A stretch of DNA of 64,000 nucleotides from Streptomyces sp. NRRL F-5727 (GTDB lineage: Bacteria; Actinomycetota; Actinomycetes; Streptomycetales; Streptomycetaceae). The notes under the pieces are model-generated. The model searched no databases and was not told the origin of the DNA. It saw only the letters and a program-made list of their open reading frames with translations. How positions within the stretch are numbered: the stretch's first letter is position 1; the number at the start of each line of letters is the position of its first letter. A program made the translations under genes and the position numbers. This document shows, one piece after another, positions 8,597-16,656 of this stretch. Location: assembly GCF_000719555.1 (NCBI RefSeq), contig NZ_JOGX01000029.1:106864-170863 (forward strand). Reading direction: 5' to 3'.

Positions 8597-9433
8597 TCAG
8601 CCCCTCCGCCGGTGCGGATGCGCGGGGTACACCCCCAGGACGCGCACCTCCGAGGAGAAGAACCGCAGTTCGTCCAGGGCCAGGCCGACGCGCTCGTCGT
8701 CGGGGTGCCCCTCGATCTCGACGTAGAAGCGGCTGGCACCCAGCCCGGCGCCCATCTGGTAACTCTCGATCTTGGTGAGGTTGACTCCGCTGCTGGCGAA
8801 TCCGCCGAGCGCCTTGTACAGCGCGCTGGGGATGTTCCGCACGGTGAAGAACAGACTCGTCATCGTGGGCTCCGCCGCGTCCGGCAGCGGGGCGGGGTCG
8901 CGGGACAGGACCACGAACCGCGTGGTGTTGTCCGGGTCGTCCTCGACCTCGGCGCGCAGGACGTCGAGGCCGTAGAGGGCGGCCGCGGCGGGCGGGGCGA
9001 GGGCCGCGTGCCGCGGGTCGCCGAGTTCCGCCACCTCACGCGCGGCTCCGGCGGTGTCGTCGCTGACGAGGGTGCGCCAGCCTCCCTCCCGCAGCACCTT
9101 CCGGCACTGCCCGAGGGCGTGCACATGGCTGCGGACCCACTCCACCTGCTCCTCGGCGGCGCCGGGCACGCCCATCAGGTCGAAGCGGATGGCGAGGAAG
9201 TACTCGGCGACGATGAACAGCCGCGATTCCGGCAGCAGGTGGTGGACGTCGGCGACGCGTCCGGCCGCGGAATTGTCCACCGGGATGACGGCGACGTCGG
9301 CGTCCCCGAGGGTCACGGCGTCCAGCGCCTGCTCGAAGTTGGTGCAGGGCAGTTCGCGGCCCTCGGGGCGAAGAGCGCGTGCTGCGGTCGCCGAGTTGGA
9401 ACCGGGCTCACCCTGGTATGCGACGGTCGTCAC
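8597..9433 (-). CDS. pheA: prephenate dehydratase, proteobacterial-type paralogue
   Basis: The 278-residue protein has a periplasmic-binding-like catalytic domain from AYQGEPGSNS to the conserved TRF triad (DNTTRFVVLS, about residue 172), then an ACT domain near residues 190-270 with IESYQMGAG and FYVEIEGHP. It converts prephenate to phenylpyruvate in phenylalanine synthesis; the ACT domain normally senses Phe. The ACT motif here is ESYQM rather than the ESRP found in many enzymes, and the protein reads more like proteobacterial PheA than the usual ~310-residue Streptomyces enzyme. That suggests a second copy serving a special pathway. Its ATG overlaps the stop of the upstream acyl-CoA-dehydrogenase-like gene by 4 bp, so the two are translationally coupled. 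Confidence 0.88.
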   Translation of the reverse strand: MTTVAYQGEPGSNSATAARALRPEGRELPCTNFEQALDAVTLGDADVAVIPVDNSAAGRVADVHHLLPESRLFIVAEYFLAIRFDLMGVPGAAEEQVEWVRSHVHALGQCRKVLREGGWRTLVSDDTAGAAREVAELGDPRHAALAPPAAAALYGLDVLRAEVEDDPDNTTRFVVLSRDPAPLPDAAEPTMTSLFFTVRNIPSALYKALGGFASSGVNLTKIESYQMGAGLGASRFYVEIEGHPDDERVGLALDELRFFSSEVRVLGVYPAHPHRRRG

Positions 9434-10452
9434 CGTGTCCTGCCTTCTTTGCGGGAGGTTCTGTCGTCGGGCGGCAGAAGCTCCGTTGCGTACCGCGCCT
9501 GTTGAAGTATCGGTGTGGCGGCCTCGATGACGCTCATCAGGGGGTGCCCGCCGGCGCCGCCCTCCTCCGCCAGCACCTGCTGGTACGCCGCCGCCAGGAC
9601 GTGATGGACGACCTGGGCGACCCGGCCGGCCCGCGCGGCCAGCCGCTCCTCCAGGCCCTCGGGCAGCCCTGTCCGCGCGGCCGGGGCACCGTGCAGGACC
9701 GCCGCGAGGCTCACCCGCTCGTCGTGCAGCATCCCGGCCAGCTCCGCGCGCAGGGCACCGGACGGGCCCGCCTCACCCAGCCCGCCGGCGCCCGTAGCGC
9801 CCGGCAGTTCGTCGGTCATGCGCCGGGCCGCGCCGAGCGCCAGGGCGCCGGCCGCCGTCCAGAGGAAGGCGGCGTCCTCGGCCGACAGCGGGGTGGCGGT
9901 CGTGTAGGTGGCGAACCCGGCGGGCACGTGCGCGCCGGCCAGCCGGAGCAGCCGCCCGGAGGGGGCGGAGCGGTCCTCCCCGCCGTCGGGCGTGGTCAGG
10001 CCGGCGAGGCTCCCGGCGGCCACCACGAAGAGGTCCGGTCCCGCGGTGCCCTGAGCGCGCTCCCGCGGGCCGTCCATCAGGGGCAGGGCCACCCAGTTCC
10101 CCGTCGTCCCGTGCCGGGGAAGCCGCCACTGTCCGGACAGCGCGAAGCCGCCGGTGACCGGCCGGGCCTCGGGCGGCCGGGGCAACCCGGTGCGGGATAC
10201 GGCCGCGGTCGCGGTGCGGGATGCGGCCGCGGCCCCGGTGTGGGGTACGGCCGTGGTCCCGGTGTGGGATGCGGCCGTGGTCCCGGGTACGGCCGTGGTG
10301 AGGGGCGCTGCCCAGTTCCAGGTGCGGGTGAAGACCTGCCAGGCCGCCGCGGGGTCCCGGTGGCCCTGCCGTTCGCCGGACTCGAGCACCTGCGCGAGCC
10401 CCGTCTCGGGTCCGAGCGTCCGCGACCAGAAGCCTTGTGTGGGTATCGACAT
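9430..10452 (-). CDS. acyl-CoA-dehydrogenase-like protein
   Basis: The 340-residue protein resembles the flavin monooxygenase/acyl-CoA dehydrogenase fold: a beta-domain signature GGFALSGQWRLPRHGTTGNWVALPL (residues about 101-125) and a helical C-terminal half ending with HPLMSVIEAATPILQQARYA. It is shorter than usual (about 380-400), and an Ala/Thr/Ser/His tandem repeat interrupts the N-terminal half at residues 58-89, so enzyme activity is uncertain. The ATG at 10452 lies 2 bp after the stop of a 19-codon ORF, which favours this start by coupling; an in-frame ATG at 10521 has its own GGAAGAAG site and would add 23 Arg-rich residues. Its end overlaps pheA. The function may be oxidation of a phenylpyruvate-derived or aromatic intermediate; this is inference. 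Confidence 0.65.
   Translation of the reverse strand: MSIPTQGFWSRTLGPETGLAQVLESGERQGHRDPAAAWQVFTRTWNWAAPLTTAVPGTTAASHTGTTAVPHTGAAAASRTATAAVSRTGLPRPPEARPVTGGFALSGQWRLPRHGTTGNWVALPLMDGPRERAQGTAGPDLFVVAAGSLAGLTTPDGGEDRSAPSGRLLRLAGAHVPAGFATYTTATPLSAEDAAFLWTAAGALALGAARRMTDELPGATGAGGLGEAGPSGALRAELAGMLHDERVSLAAVLHGAPAARTGLPEGLEERLAARAGRVAQVVHHVLAAAYQQVLAEEGGAGGHPLMSVIEAATPILQQARYATELLPPDDRTSRKEGRTR
10186..10281 (-). repeat. 24-bp tandem repeat inside the acyl-CoA-dehydrogenase-like gene
   Basis: Four degenerate copies of a 24-bp unit encode TTAASHTG, TTAVPHTG, AAAASRTA and TAAVSRTG. The units keep the frame. They sit in the region that should form the N-terminal helical part, so they are either a tolerated linker or a sign of decay. 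Confidence 0.8.
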
Positions 10453-10454
10453 CC

Positions 10455-10514
10455 TCAGGCCGCCTGACCGTCCGCCACGGGAAGCGAGACGGTCTTGCCG
10501 TCGCCGTCCTGCAT
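10455..10514 (-). CDS. 19-residue ORF coupled to the acyl-CoA-dehydrogenase-like gene
   Basis: ATG at 10514 opens MQDGDGKTVSLPVADGQAA, ending in TGA 2 bp before the next ATG (TGAGGATG). A GGAAGAAG ribosome binding site lies about 10 bp upstream. The peptide has an ordinary amino-acid mix, with no Arg/Pro bias as expected of random GC-rich frames. It has no Phe run, so it is not an obvious attenuation leader for pheA. It may be a leader peptide or a small peptide substrate. In another frame the same bases extend the next protein, so only one reading can be right. Confidence 0.35.
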   Translation of the reverse strand: MQDGDGKTVSLPVADGQAA

Positions 10515-10755
10515 CGTGCATCAACTTCTTCCGGTTCGGTGCCGTGTGCGCGGGCGCCGGAGGGGTGGGTCCGCGCCGGGGCCTCATCACGTGCCGGTCG
10601 GCGGACGGTGTCCACAATCCGCCGGTCGGCACACGGCCGTTCGTTTCACTTGAGGGGACGCGTACGTCCCGGACACGGGTTCACGGGAGGAACGCACGAC
10701 TCACATGTGTGACCTGTCACGACGAGCGTCACCGGTCAACGGCGGCCGGGCGGGG

Positions 10756-11019
10756 TCAGGCCGCCTCCGCGTGCCGGACCCGCCGGAACTCCGCCGCCCA
10801 GGACGTCACGCCCGGACGCCGGCGCAGCAGCGCACGACGCTCGCGCGCGGTCATCATGCCCCACACGCCGTACTCCTCGCTGTGGTCCAGGGCGTAGGCC
10901 AGGCATTCGATCCGTACCGGACACGCCACGCACACGGCCTTGGCCTCGTTCTGGGCGCTGCCCTCCGCGAACATGCGATCGGGCTGTGTCTGACACGGTC
11001 CGCGTTCGACCCAGTTCAT
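10756..11019 (-). CDS. WhiB-family iron-sulfur transcription factor
   Basis: The 87-residue protein has the four WhiB cysteines: C in GPCQTQ, then the cluster CVACPVRIEC (C-x2-C-x5-C), and the G[VI]W turn as EYGVWGMMTARERR, where the usual GVWGG reads GVWGM. A basic C-terminal tail follows. WhiB-like proteins carry a [4Fe-4S] cluster and act with the main sigma factor in development and stress. ATG 11019 is chosen because GGAGGAGG sits 6-7 bp before it. The gene is divergent from the LAL regulator, with a 367-bp intergenic region rich in palindromes. Confidence 0.94.
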   Translation of the reverse strand: MNWVERGPCQTQPDRMFAEGSAQNEAKAVCVACPVRIECLAYALDHSEEYGVWGMMTARERRALLRRRPGVTSWAAEFRRVRHAEAA

Positions 11020-11081
11020 TCCGCCTCCTCCTGGCGGCAGCCCACGGGGCTCCGCCGGCCGCGCCATCGGACACACACAAA

Positions 11082-11112
11082 GCATATATGTATGCCATAC
11101 GGTGCACATGTG
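11082..11112. promoter_or_regulatory. palindrome cluster in the whiB/LAL intergenic region
   Basis: Three small palindromes crowd an AT-rich island: GCATA-TATG-TATGC (11082-11095), GTATG-C-CATAC (11090-11100) and CACATGTG (11105-11112). The island lies 63-93 bp upstream of the whiB ATG and is the only AT-rich part of the 367-bp region, so it is the likely promoter/operator area. Confidence 0.45.
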
Positions 11113-11386
11113 TTGACTGGCGTCGTACTCCGGCATGTCCGCGAAGGAACACGCAACAAGAAGGTTTTCAGTCATTCCACGTGACGGGAATGTCCCTGGC
11201 CCTTACCCTGCTGATCGAGTGGGCTGCGGTGGTGGAACGGCCCCACGTACACGGCTCGCACGGAGCAACCCGCCGCCACCGCGCGGCTGAACGACGACGT
11301 ACCCTCCCCATGGCGGCGCCGATCCGTGTACACCGATGGGGCGTCCGGGTCGGGTACCGACTCGGTGGTGAAGGGAGTGGGGGACT

Positions 11387-14149
11387 ATGGAGTCGACCGG
11401 CGGAACCATGATCGGCCGTGAACGGGAGCAGAAGGTGCTCTCCGAGTTCGTCACGGCGCCAGGAGGCCAGGCCCTCGTCCTGCGGGGCGAGGCCGGCGTG
11501 GGCAAGAGCACCTTGCTGGAACATGTCGTCGGCCTCGCGCACACCCACGGGCACAGGGTGGTGCGGGCTGCCGGTGTCGAGGCCGAGTCGGAACTCCCGT
11601 TCGCCGGCCTGCACCAGTTCCTGTACCCGCTGCTGTCGCACATCGACCGACTGGACGACGTGCACCGGCGGGTGTTCGACGTCGTCTTCGGCAGGAACGA
11701 GGGCTCGCCGCCCTCCGTCATGACCCTCGGCATCGCGGTGCTGGACCTGCTGTCGCTCGCGGCGTCGGAGCAGCCCCTCATGCTGGTCCTCGACGACGGT
11801 CAGTGGCTGGACGCCTCCAGTACGGAGGTGTGCGGTTTCGTGGGACGCCGGCTCACCGGCAGCTCCGTGAGGCTCGTCGTCGGACTGCGCTCGGACGTGC
11901 CGTCGGGCTTCGACACCGCCGCGCTGTCCGAGCTGACCGTGACCACACTGTCGGCGCGTGCCTCCGAGGAACTCCTGAACACCCGCTACCCGGGCCTCGC
12001 TCCCCGCATCCGCCGCCTGGTGCTGGACGAGGCCCAGGGCAACGCGCTGGCCCTGCTGGAACTGCCGCCCTACGTACGCGGCGCCCCGCAGGCACGCGGA
12101 CCCGAGGCGGCACTCGGCATCCGCGGCGTCACCCTGCCCCAGCGCCTCCAGCAGGTGTACGGCTCGCGCATCAAGGGCCTCGGGGACGGCGTGCGCGCGG
12201 AGTTGCTGCGCGGCGCACTGGACGGCGTCGAGGCGGGCTCCGCCTCCGGTCACACCAGGGGCACCCGCTACCGCATGTCGGACGTCGACGAGGCGGCGGC
12301 CGCGGGGCTCCTGGACATCGACCCGGCCGGCGGCACCTTCGTCTTCCGGCACCCTCTGGTGCGCTCGACGGTCGTCCAGATGGCGACCCCCAACGAACGG
12401 CGCGCGGCACACGCCGTGCTGGCCCGCGTCCACCACGACGACCTGGAACGGCGCGCCACCCACCTGGCGGCGTCGACGGTCGACCCCGACGAGGAGGTCG
12501 CGGCGACGCTGGAGGCGGCGGCGGACTCGGCCACCCTCCAGGGCGGCGCGATGGCCGCCGTGGCCTGGCTGACCCGGGCCGCCGAGCTCAGCGAGAGCCC
12601 CACGGAGCGGTCCAGGCGGCTGGGCAGCGCCGCCTACGTCGCCGGACACTCCGGCCTGCTCGGTCAGGCCCGGCAACTGATCCACTCGGACACCGGGCCG
12701 GGCGGCCACGAGTCCCCCGCGTCGGTGATCGCCTCGGGCTACGTCGCGTTCTTCGAGGACGGGGACGTCCGCTCCTCGCAGCGCCAGGTGTTCGCGACGA
12801 TCGAGAACCTGCGCGACGAGGGGGTGCGCGAGCCGGACGAGAACCTCACCCGGTTGATCGACCTGCTGCTGGCCATCAACCAGTACGCCAGTGACGCCAC
12901 CGCCTGGGAGCGGACCCACGAGCTGCTGGCTCCCCTGGGCGACCTGGTGTCCCCGTACTCCCGCATCTACCAGGACGCGTGGGGCGACGTGGTGCGCCGC
13001 GGCGCGGGCGTGCGCCGGCGTGTGGAGCAGGCGTTCTCCGACCTCCGCCGGCTCGAACCGTGGGACATCACACGGCTGGGTGCCGCCTCGTACCACGTGG
13101 ACATGCTCAGCCAGTACCGGCCGCTCATCCAGCGCACCATGGACCGCGAGATGGAGACGGGCGCCCTGGCCGACGCCATGACGATGCAGCACCTGGTCAT
13201 GCTGGACCAGATGGCGGTCGGCGAGTGGGACGAGGCCGAGCGGACCGGGCAGCTCAGCCTGGAGCTGACGGCGGCGCACGGGCACGGACTGTTCGTCCAG
13301 CACACCCGGGCGTACCTGGGCCTCCTGGCCGCGATGCGCGGCCAGGTCGAGCGTGCCCGGGAGCTCCAGGCTTCCGTCGACTCCTGGGCCCGCCCCCGCG
13401 GCGTCGGCTTCCTCACCCAGATCACCGACGCCATCGGCACCACCGCCGCCCTTGCCGAAGGCGACTACGAAGCCGCCTACCTCCACGCCATCGGCATCAC
13501 GCCCCCCGGCACCTTCCACCCCTACGCCCACCAAGCCAGCCGCACCCTCCTCGACCTCGTCGAAGCCGCCGTCCACACCGGCCGCGCCCGGCAAGCCCGG
13601 ACCCACGCCCTCGCCGCACGGGACGCCGGCCTCCCCGACATCTCCCCCCGCCTCGCCCTCACCACCTACGGCGCCCTCGCCATGACCGCAACCGACCAGG
13701 CCGAGGCGGACCAGATGTACCGCCAGGCCGAGACCCACCCCGCCGCCACCCACTTCCCCTTCGAACTCGCCCGCATCCACCTCGCGCACGGCATCCGCCT
13801 CCGGCACACCAGCGGGCGCAAGGCCGCCCGCCATCCCCTCACCCTCGCCTACGACACCTTCCGCCGGCTCGGCGCCCGCACCTGGGCCGAACGCGCCCAG
13901 GCCGAACTGCGCACCGCCGGCGCCCAGGCCACTCCCTCGGCGTTCCTGACGGCGCTCACCTGGCAGGAACGCCGGATCGCGGACCTCGCCGCCGGCGGAC
14001 TGACCAACAAGGAGATCGGCGAGCGCATGCACCTGTCGCCGCGCACGGTCAGCTCCCATCTGTACCGGGTCTTCCCGAAGCTGGGCATCACCTCCCGAGC
14101 GGCGCTGCGCGACGCGTTGGGCAGGCTCCCCAGCGACCAGGACGCCTGA
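11387..14149 (+). CDS. LAL-type (large ATP-binding LuxR) transcriptional regulator
   Basis: The 920-residue protein begins with an AAA/STAND ATPase: Walker A RGEAGVGKST at residues 33-42 and Walker B LMLVLDDGQWLD near residue 130. A long helical, TPR-like middle follows, and a LuxR helix-turn-helix closes it (LTWQERRIADLAAGGLTNKE to TVSSHLYRVFPKLGI, about 860-905). LAL proteins often activate antibiotic clusters or sugar-use genes by ATP-dependent oligomerisation. ATG 11387 has GGAGTGGGGG upstream; an ATG at 11408 is an alternative. No neighbouring biosynthetic core gene is evident, so the target is unknown. Its end is only 15 bp from the convergent hydrolase. Confidence 0.93.
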   Translation: MESTGGTMIGREREQKVLSEFVTAPGGQALVLRGEAGVGKSTLLEHVVGLAHTHGHRVVRAAGVEAESELPFAGLHQFLYPLLSHIDRLDDVHRRVFDVVFGRNEGSPPSVMTLGIAVLDLLSLAASEQPLMLVLDDGQWLDASSTEVCGFVGRRLTGSSVRLVVGLRSDVPSGFDTAALSELTVTTLSARASEELLNTRYPGLAPRIRRLVLDEAQGNALALLELPPYVRGAPQARGPEAALGIRGVTLPQRLQQVYGSRIKGLGDGVRAELLRGALDGVEAGSASGHTRGTRYRMSDVDEAAAAGLLDIDPAGGTFVFRHPLVRSTVVQMATPNERRAAHAVLARVHHDDLERRATHLAASTVDPDEEVAATLEAAADSATLQGGAMAAVAWLTRAAELSESPTERSRRLGSAAYVAGHSGLLGQARQLIHSDTGPGGHESPASVIASGYVAFFEDGDVRSSQRQVFATIENLRDEGVREPDENLTRLIDLLLAINQYASDATAWERTHELLAPLGDLVSPYSRIYQDAWGDVVRRGAGVRRRVEQAFSDLRRLEPWDITRLGAASYHVDMLSQYRPLIQRTMDREMETGALADAMTMQHLVMLDQMAVGEWDEAERTGQLSLELTAAHGHGLFVQHTRAYLGLLAAMRGQVERARELQASVDSWARPRGVGFLTQITDAIGTTAALAEGDYEAAYLHAIGITPPGTFHPYAHQASRTLLDLVEAAVHTGRARQARTHALAARDAGLPDISPRLALTTYGALAMTATDQAEADQMYRQAETHPAATHFPFELARIHLAHGIRLRHTSGRKAARHPLTLAYDTFRRLGARTWAERAQAELRTAGAQATPSAFLTALTWQERRIADLAAGGLTNKEIGERMHLSPRTVSSHLYRVFPKLGITSRAALRDALGRLPSDQDA

Positions 14150-14163
14150 GCGCCCCGGGAGTG

Positions 14164-14970
14164 TCAGCCCGTCTCGGTCAGCGGGCGCACGCCGTGCTCG
14201 TCCAGCCATCCGAGCACGTAGTCGGCGACGAAGCGCCATCCGGAGTCGACGACCAGGGAGTGGGCGCGGTCCGCGAACTGCTTCAGATCGGTCACGGCCG
14301 TCGAGTCGCCGTACTCCTTGTAGACGGCGCGGGTGACGGCGTCGGGGACCAGCAGGTCCTCCTGCCCGGAGATCAGCAGGAGCGGCCCGCGGACCGCGTT
14401 GCCGGTGTCCACCCGGGCGAGCGGGCTGCGTGCCGCGCCGTCGCAGCCGAGGTCGGTCAGCAGACGGCGTGGTACGGGCACGGCGTAGCGCTCGAAGAGC
14501 CGGGCGGACTCCTCCGCGGTCACGGTGTTCGCGAGCGCCTGGTGGAACTGCTCAGGTGACAGGGCCACGAGGCGCTCGTCGGCGCCGTCGCCGCCGGACG
14601 TCCGCGCGGTGACCTGCGCCCGGGGCAGCGGCACCTGGTTGATCGGGGCCGGGGCGATGGCCACGGCCGCCCGTCCGGCCTCGTCGGCGACGAGGCGCTG
14701 CGCGATGAGTCCGCCGACGGAGTGCCCGATGATCACCGGCGGCACGCCGAGCGACCGCACGATGTCGGCGTAGTGGTTCGTCAGCGCGTCCAGGTCGAGG
14801 TCCGCGAGCGGCCCGGGAGACAGGCGCGTGTCCCGGGCGGTGGCCGCTTCCCCCGGCCACCCCGGTGTGAGCACGAGGAACCCCCGGCCGGCGAAGCGTT
14901 CCGCCCACGCCTCCCAGGAAAGCGCGTGCAGCCACGCGCCATGGATGAAGACGACGGGAGTACGGTTCAC
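14164..14970 (-). CDS. alpha/beta hydrolase
   Basis: The 268-residue cytoplasmic protein has the oxyanion segment VVFIHGAWLHALSWEAW, the nucleophile elbow GHSVGG (about residue 90), an acid in GQEDLLVPDAVT, and the histidine in DRAHSLVVD. These complete a Ser-Asp-His triad. The start GTG at 14970 has GGAGGAA about 7 bp upstream. It converges on the LAL gene with a 14-bp gap, so it is not in an operon with it. Esterase or lipase activity is likely; the substrate is unknown. Confidence 0.9.
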   Translation of the reverse strand: MNRTPVVFIHGAWLHALSWEAWAERFAGRGFLVLTPGWPGEAATARDTRLSPGPLADLDLDALTNHYADIVRSLGVPPVIIGHSVGGLIAQRLVADEAGRAAVAIAPAPINQVPLPRAQVTARTSGGDGADERLVALSPEQFHQALANTVTAEESARLFERYAVPVPRRLLTDLGCDGAARSPLARVDTGNAVRGPLLLISGQEDLLVPDAVTRAVYKEYGDSTAVTDLKQFADRAHSLVVDSGWRFVADYVLGWLDEHGVRPLTETG

Positions 14971-15313
14971 GGCTGGTTCCTCCGAGCACGACGATCACCC
15001 GGCACCGGCACGCGGGCGACTGTTCCAGGGTCGTTCAGCCACGGGCCGCGGACGACAGTCGAATGACTGAATGTTCGCCGGTCCACGGCGGCACGGAAGG
15101 GTGCGCTCCGCCCGCGGGCCTGGGCGGAGGGACATGGCAGGAACACCGCAAGGGCGCCGCAAAGACGGGCAGAAGCAGGCATACCGTACGGAGCGCCCGA
15201 CGGTCACCGTCATGACAGGCGAAGACCGACGGTCAAGTTACTTATGTACGTCACCGGCGCGGCGACGAGAGTGGAACCCGCCACCGCATGCCACCGGGAA
15301 GGACCGCCCCGCC

Positions 15314-15772
15314 ATGAACCGCAACCACTCCGATGTCCAGCGCCGCACGGCACAGGACGGCGGTCTCGTCCTGACCCTGGGCATCGAGCGCGTGCTGGGC
15401 CTCTCCGCCCGGCAGGCGGTCGAGGCGGAGTTCCTGTTCAGCCCGGAAGCCCCCTGGATCGTGTCCGTGGAGCTTCTCGTGGAAGGCGGTCCGCGCGCAC
15501 GGTGGCGCATCGGGCGGGAGCTGCTCCAGCAGGGGCTGCACTCGATGAGCGGCCTCGGCGACATCCAGATGTGGCCGTCGAACCTCGAGGAGCGGGCGAC
15601 GTCGTGGCTCCAGCTGTGCTCGGGTGACATGGCGGCCCTGTTCGAGCTGCCCGCGCCGCCGCTGGCGGACTGGCTGGAGCGCACCTACGAGCTGGTCCCC
15701 GCGGGTCGTGAGCTGACCGGGGTGGAATGGGGCGTCGCCGCCGATCTGCCGCCCGCCCGCCGCCGTGCGTAG
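15314..15772 (+). CDS. SsgA-like sporulation and cell-division protein (SALP)
   Basis: The 152-residue protein matches the SsgA-like family of morphologically complex actinomycetes: FLFSPEAPWIVSVEL, RWRIGRELLQQGL and the hallmark GDIQMWP, then a C-terminal LADWLERTYELVPAG. SALPs help place septa or control peptidoglycan during sporulation. ATG 15314 has GGAAGGA upstream; the frame stays open upstream to 15071, but that part looks non-coding. It is longer by about 15 residues than SsgB-type members because of an extended N-terminus. It stands alone, with no co-oriented neighbour within 5 kb, apart from mobile-element genes. Confidence 0.88.
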   Translation: MNRNHSDVQRRTAQDGGLVLTLGIERVLGLSARQAVEAEFLFSPEAPWIVSVELLVEGGPRARWRIGRELLQQGLHSMSGLGDIQMWPSNLEERATSWLQLCSGDMAALFELPAPPLADWLERTYELVPAGRELTGVEWGVAADLPPARRRA

Positions 15773-15910
15773 GACGCCGTTCATCCTGCGGACCACCGCG
15801 CCGTCGCCCGGCCCGCATGCATCGGTCCGGGGAAGCGGCCGGCACGGGGCACGGCTCGGCATCCTGGAGGACGGTGTGGACATGCGGGCTCCGAAGCGGC
15901 GTCTACGCGA

Positions 15911-15941
15911 AACATGTGTGGCGCTGACTCACACATATGTT
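15911..15941. repeat. imperfect inverted repeat with AACATGTG half-sites
   Basis: AACATGTGTG, a 9-bp spacer, then CACACATATGTT form an inverted repeat with a 2-bp bulge. It lies in a 287-bp gap between the SsgA-like gene and the thioesterase, otherwise without genes. Related ACATGTG cores occur near whiB. Confidence 0.4.
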
Positions 15942-16059
15942 GCCACAGTCGGGGTGTGTTGTCTGTAGCCGGGGAGCGGCGGTTCTCCGACCCCGACGCT
16001 CCGGCGCCCGCACCTTCCCGTCTCCTCTCGCCCCCGTCGGCACCCGGGGGCACGGCGAC

Positions 16060-16509
16060 TCAGGCCCTCGCCGGCCCGAGGACCTCGCAGTCGGCCGCCC
16101 GGACCGCTGCGAGAGCGGCCAGCACACCGGGCGGCGGGGCGGCGATCCTGCGGGCGCCGATGTCGATCCAGGCACCCAGTGTGCGTACGACGGCGGCTTC
16201 CTCCCCGCTCTCCCGGGTGAAACCGTGCTCGAACCTCCACCTCGCCCCGTCCGGGCTCAGCCCGACGACCCGGGAGCTCACGGTGACCGTCTGAAGGGGG
16301 AGCACCTCGCGCAGGTAACGCACTTCCTCCCCCAGCGACACCGCGGCCACCCCCGCCTTCACGAAGTCCTTCGGCGCCCACCCGGCGCCCACGAGGAAGG
16401 CGAGCCGGGCCGTGGACGCGTACTCCAGGTACCGCGTGTTGCGCAGATGGCCGTTGATGTCCACATCGTCCCAGCGGACTTCGAAGGATTTCCTCAACGT
16501 CTCGGACAC
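16060..16509 (-). CDS. 4HBT hotdog-fold acyl-CoA thioesterase
   Basis: The 149-residue protein has the 4-hydroxybenzoyl-CoA thioesterase signature RWDDVDINGHLRNTRYLEYA at residues 11-30, with the expected catalytic Asp in the DxDxxGHxxN pattern, and a LGEEVRYLREVLPLQTVTV strand pair. Such enzymes release fatty or aromatic acids from CoA. The start GTG at 16509 is taken from homology to this signature; GGAAAGGG lies about 11 bp upstream. It stands alone between the SsgA-like gene and the transposon zone. Confidence 0.85.
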   Translation of the reverse strand: MSETLRKSFEVRWDDVDINGHLRNTRYLEYASTARLAFLVGAGWAPKDFVKAGVAAVSLGEEVRYLREVLPLQTVTVSSRVVGLSPDGARWRFEHGFTRESGEEAAVVRTLGAWIDIGARRIAAPPPGVLAALAAVRAADCEVLGPARA

Positions 16510-16656
16510 AGCGGGCCGCCCTTTCCGCGCCGTGGTCTCGCCCCACGGTCGTCGCTCTCCACCTACACGAGCCACAAGGCGGCTTCGGTTCACTACGCGA
16601 GTGTGCCGACAGCACCAGACACGTATGACGCGAGGGTGACGGCTGCTTCGTAGGAC

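Noticed and set aside
11168-14239. 1023-codon open frame antisense to the LAL regulator
   Set aside because: High GC gives long open frames on the opposite strand. The product is Gly/Val/Arg/Ala-rich without domains, while the sense frame has clear ATPase and LuxR motifs.
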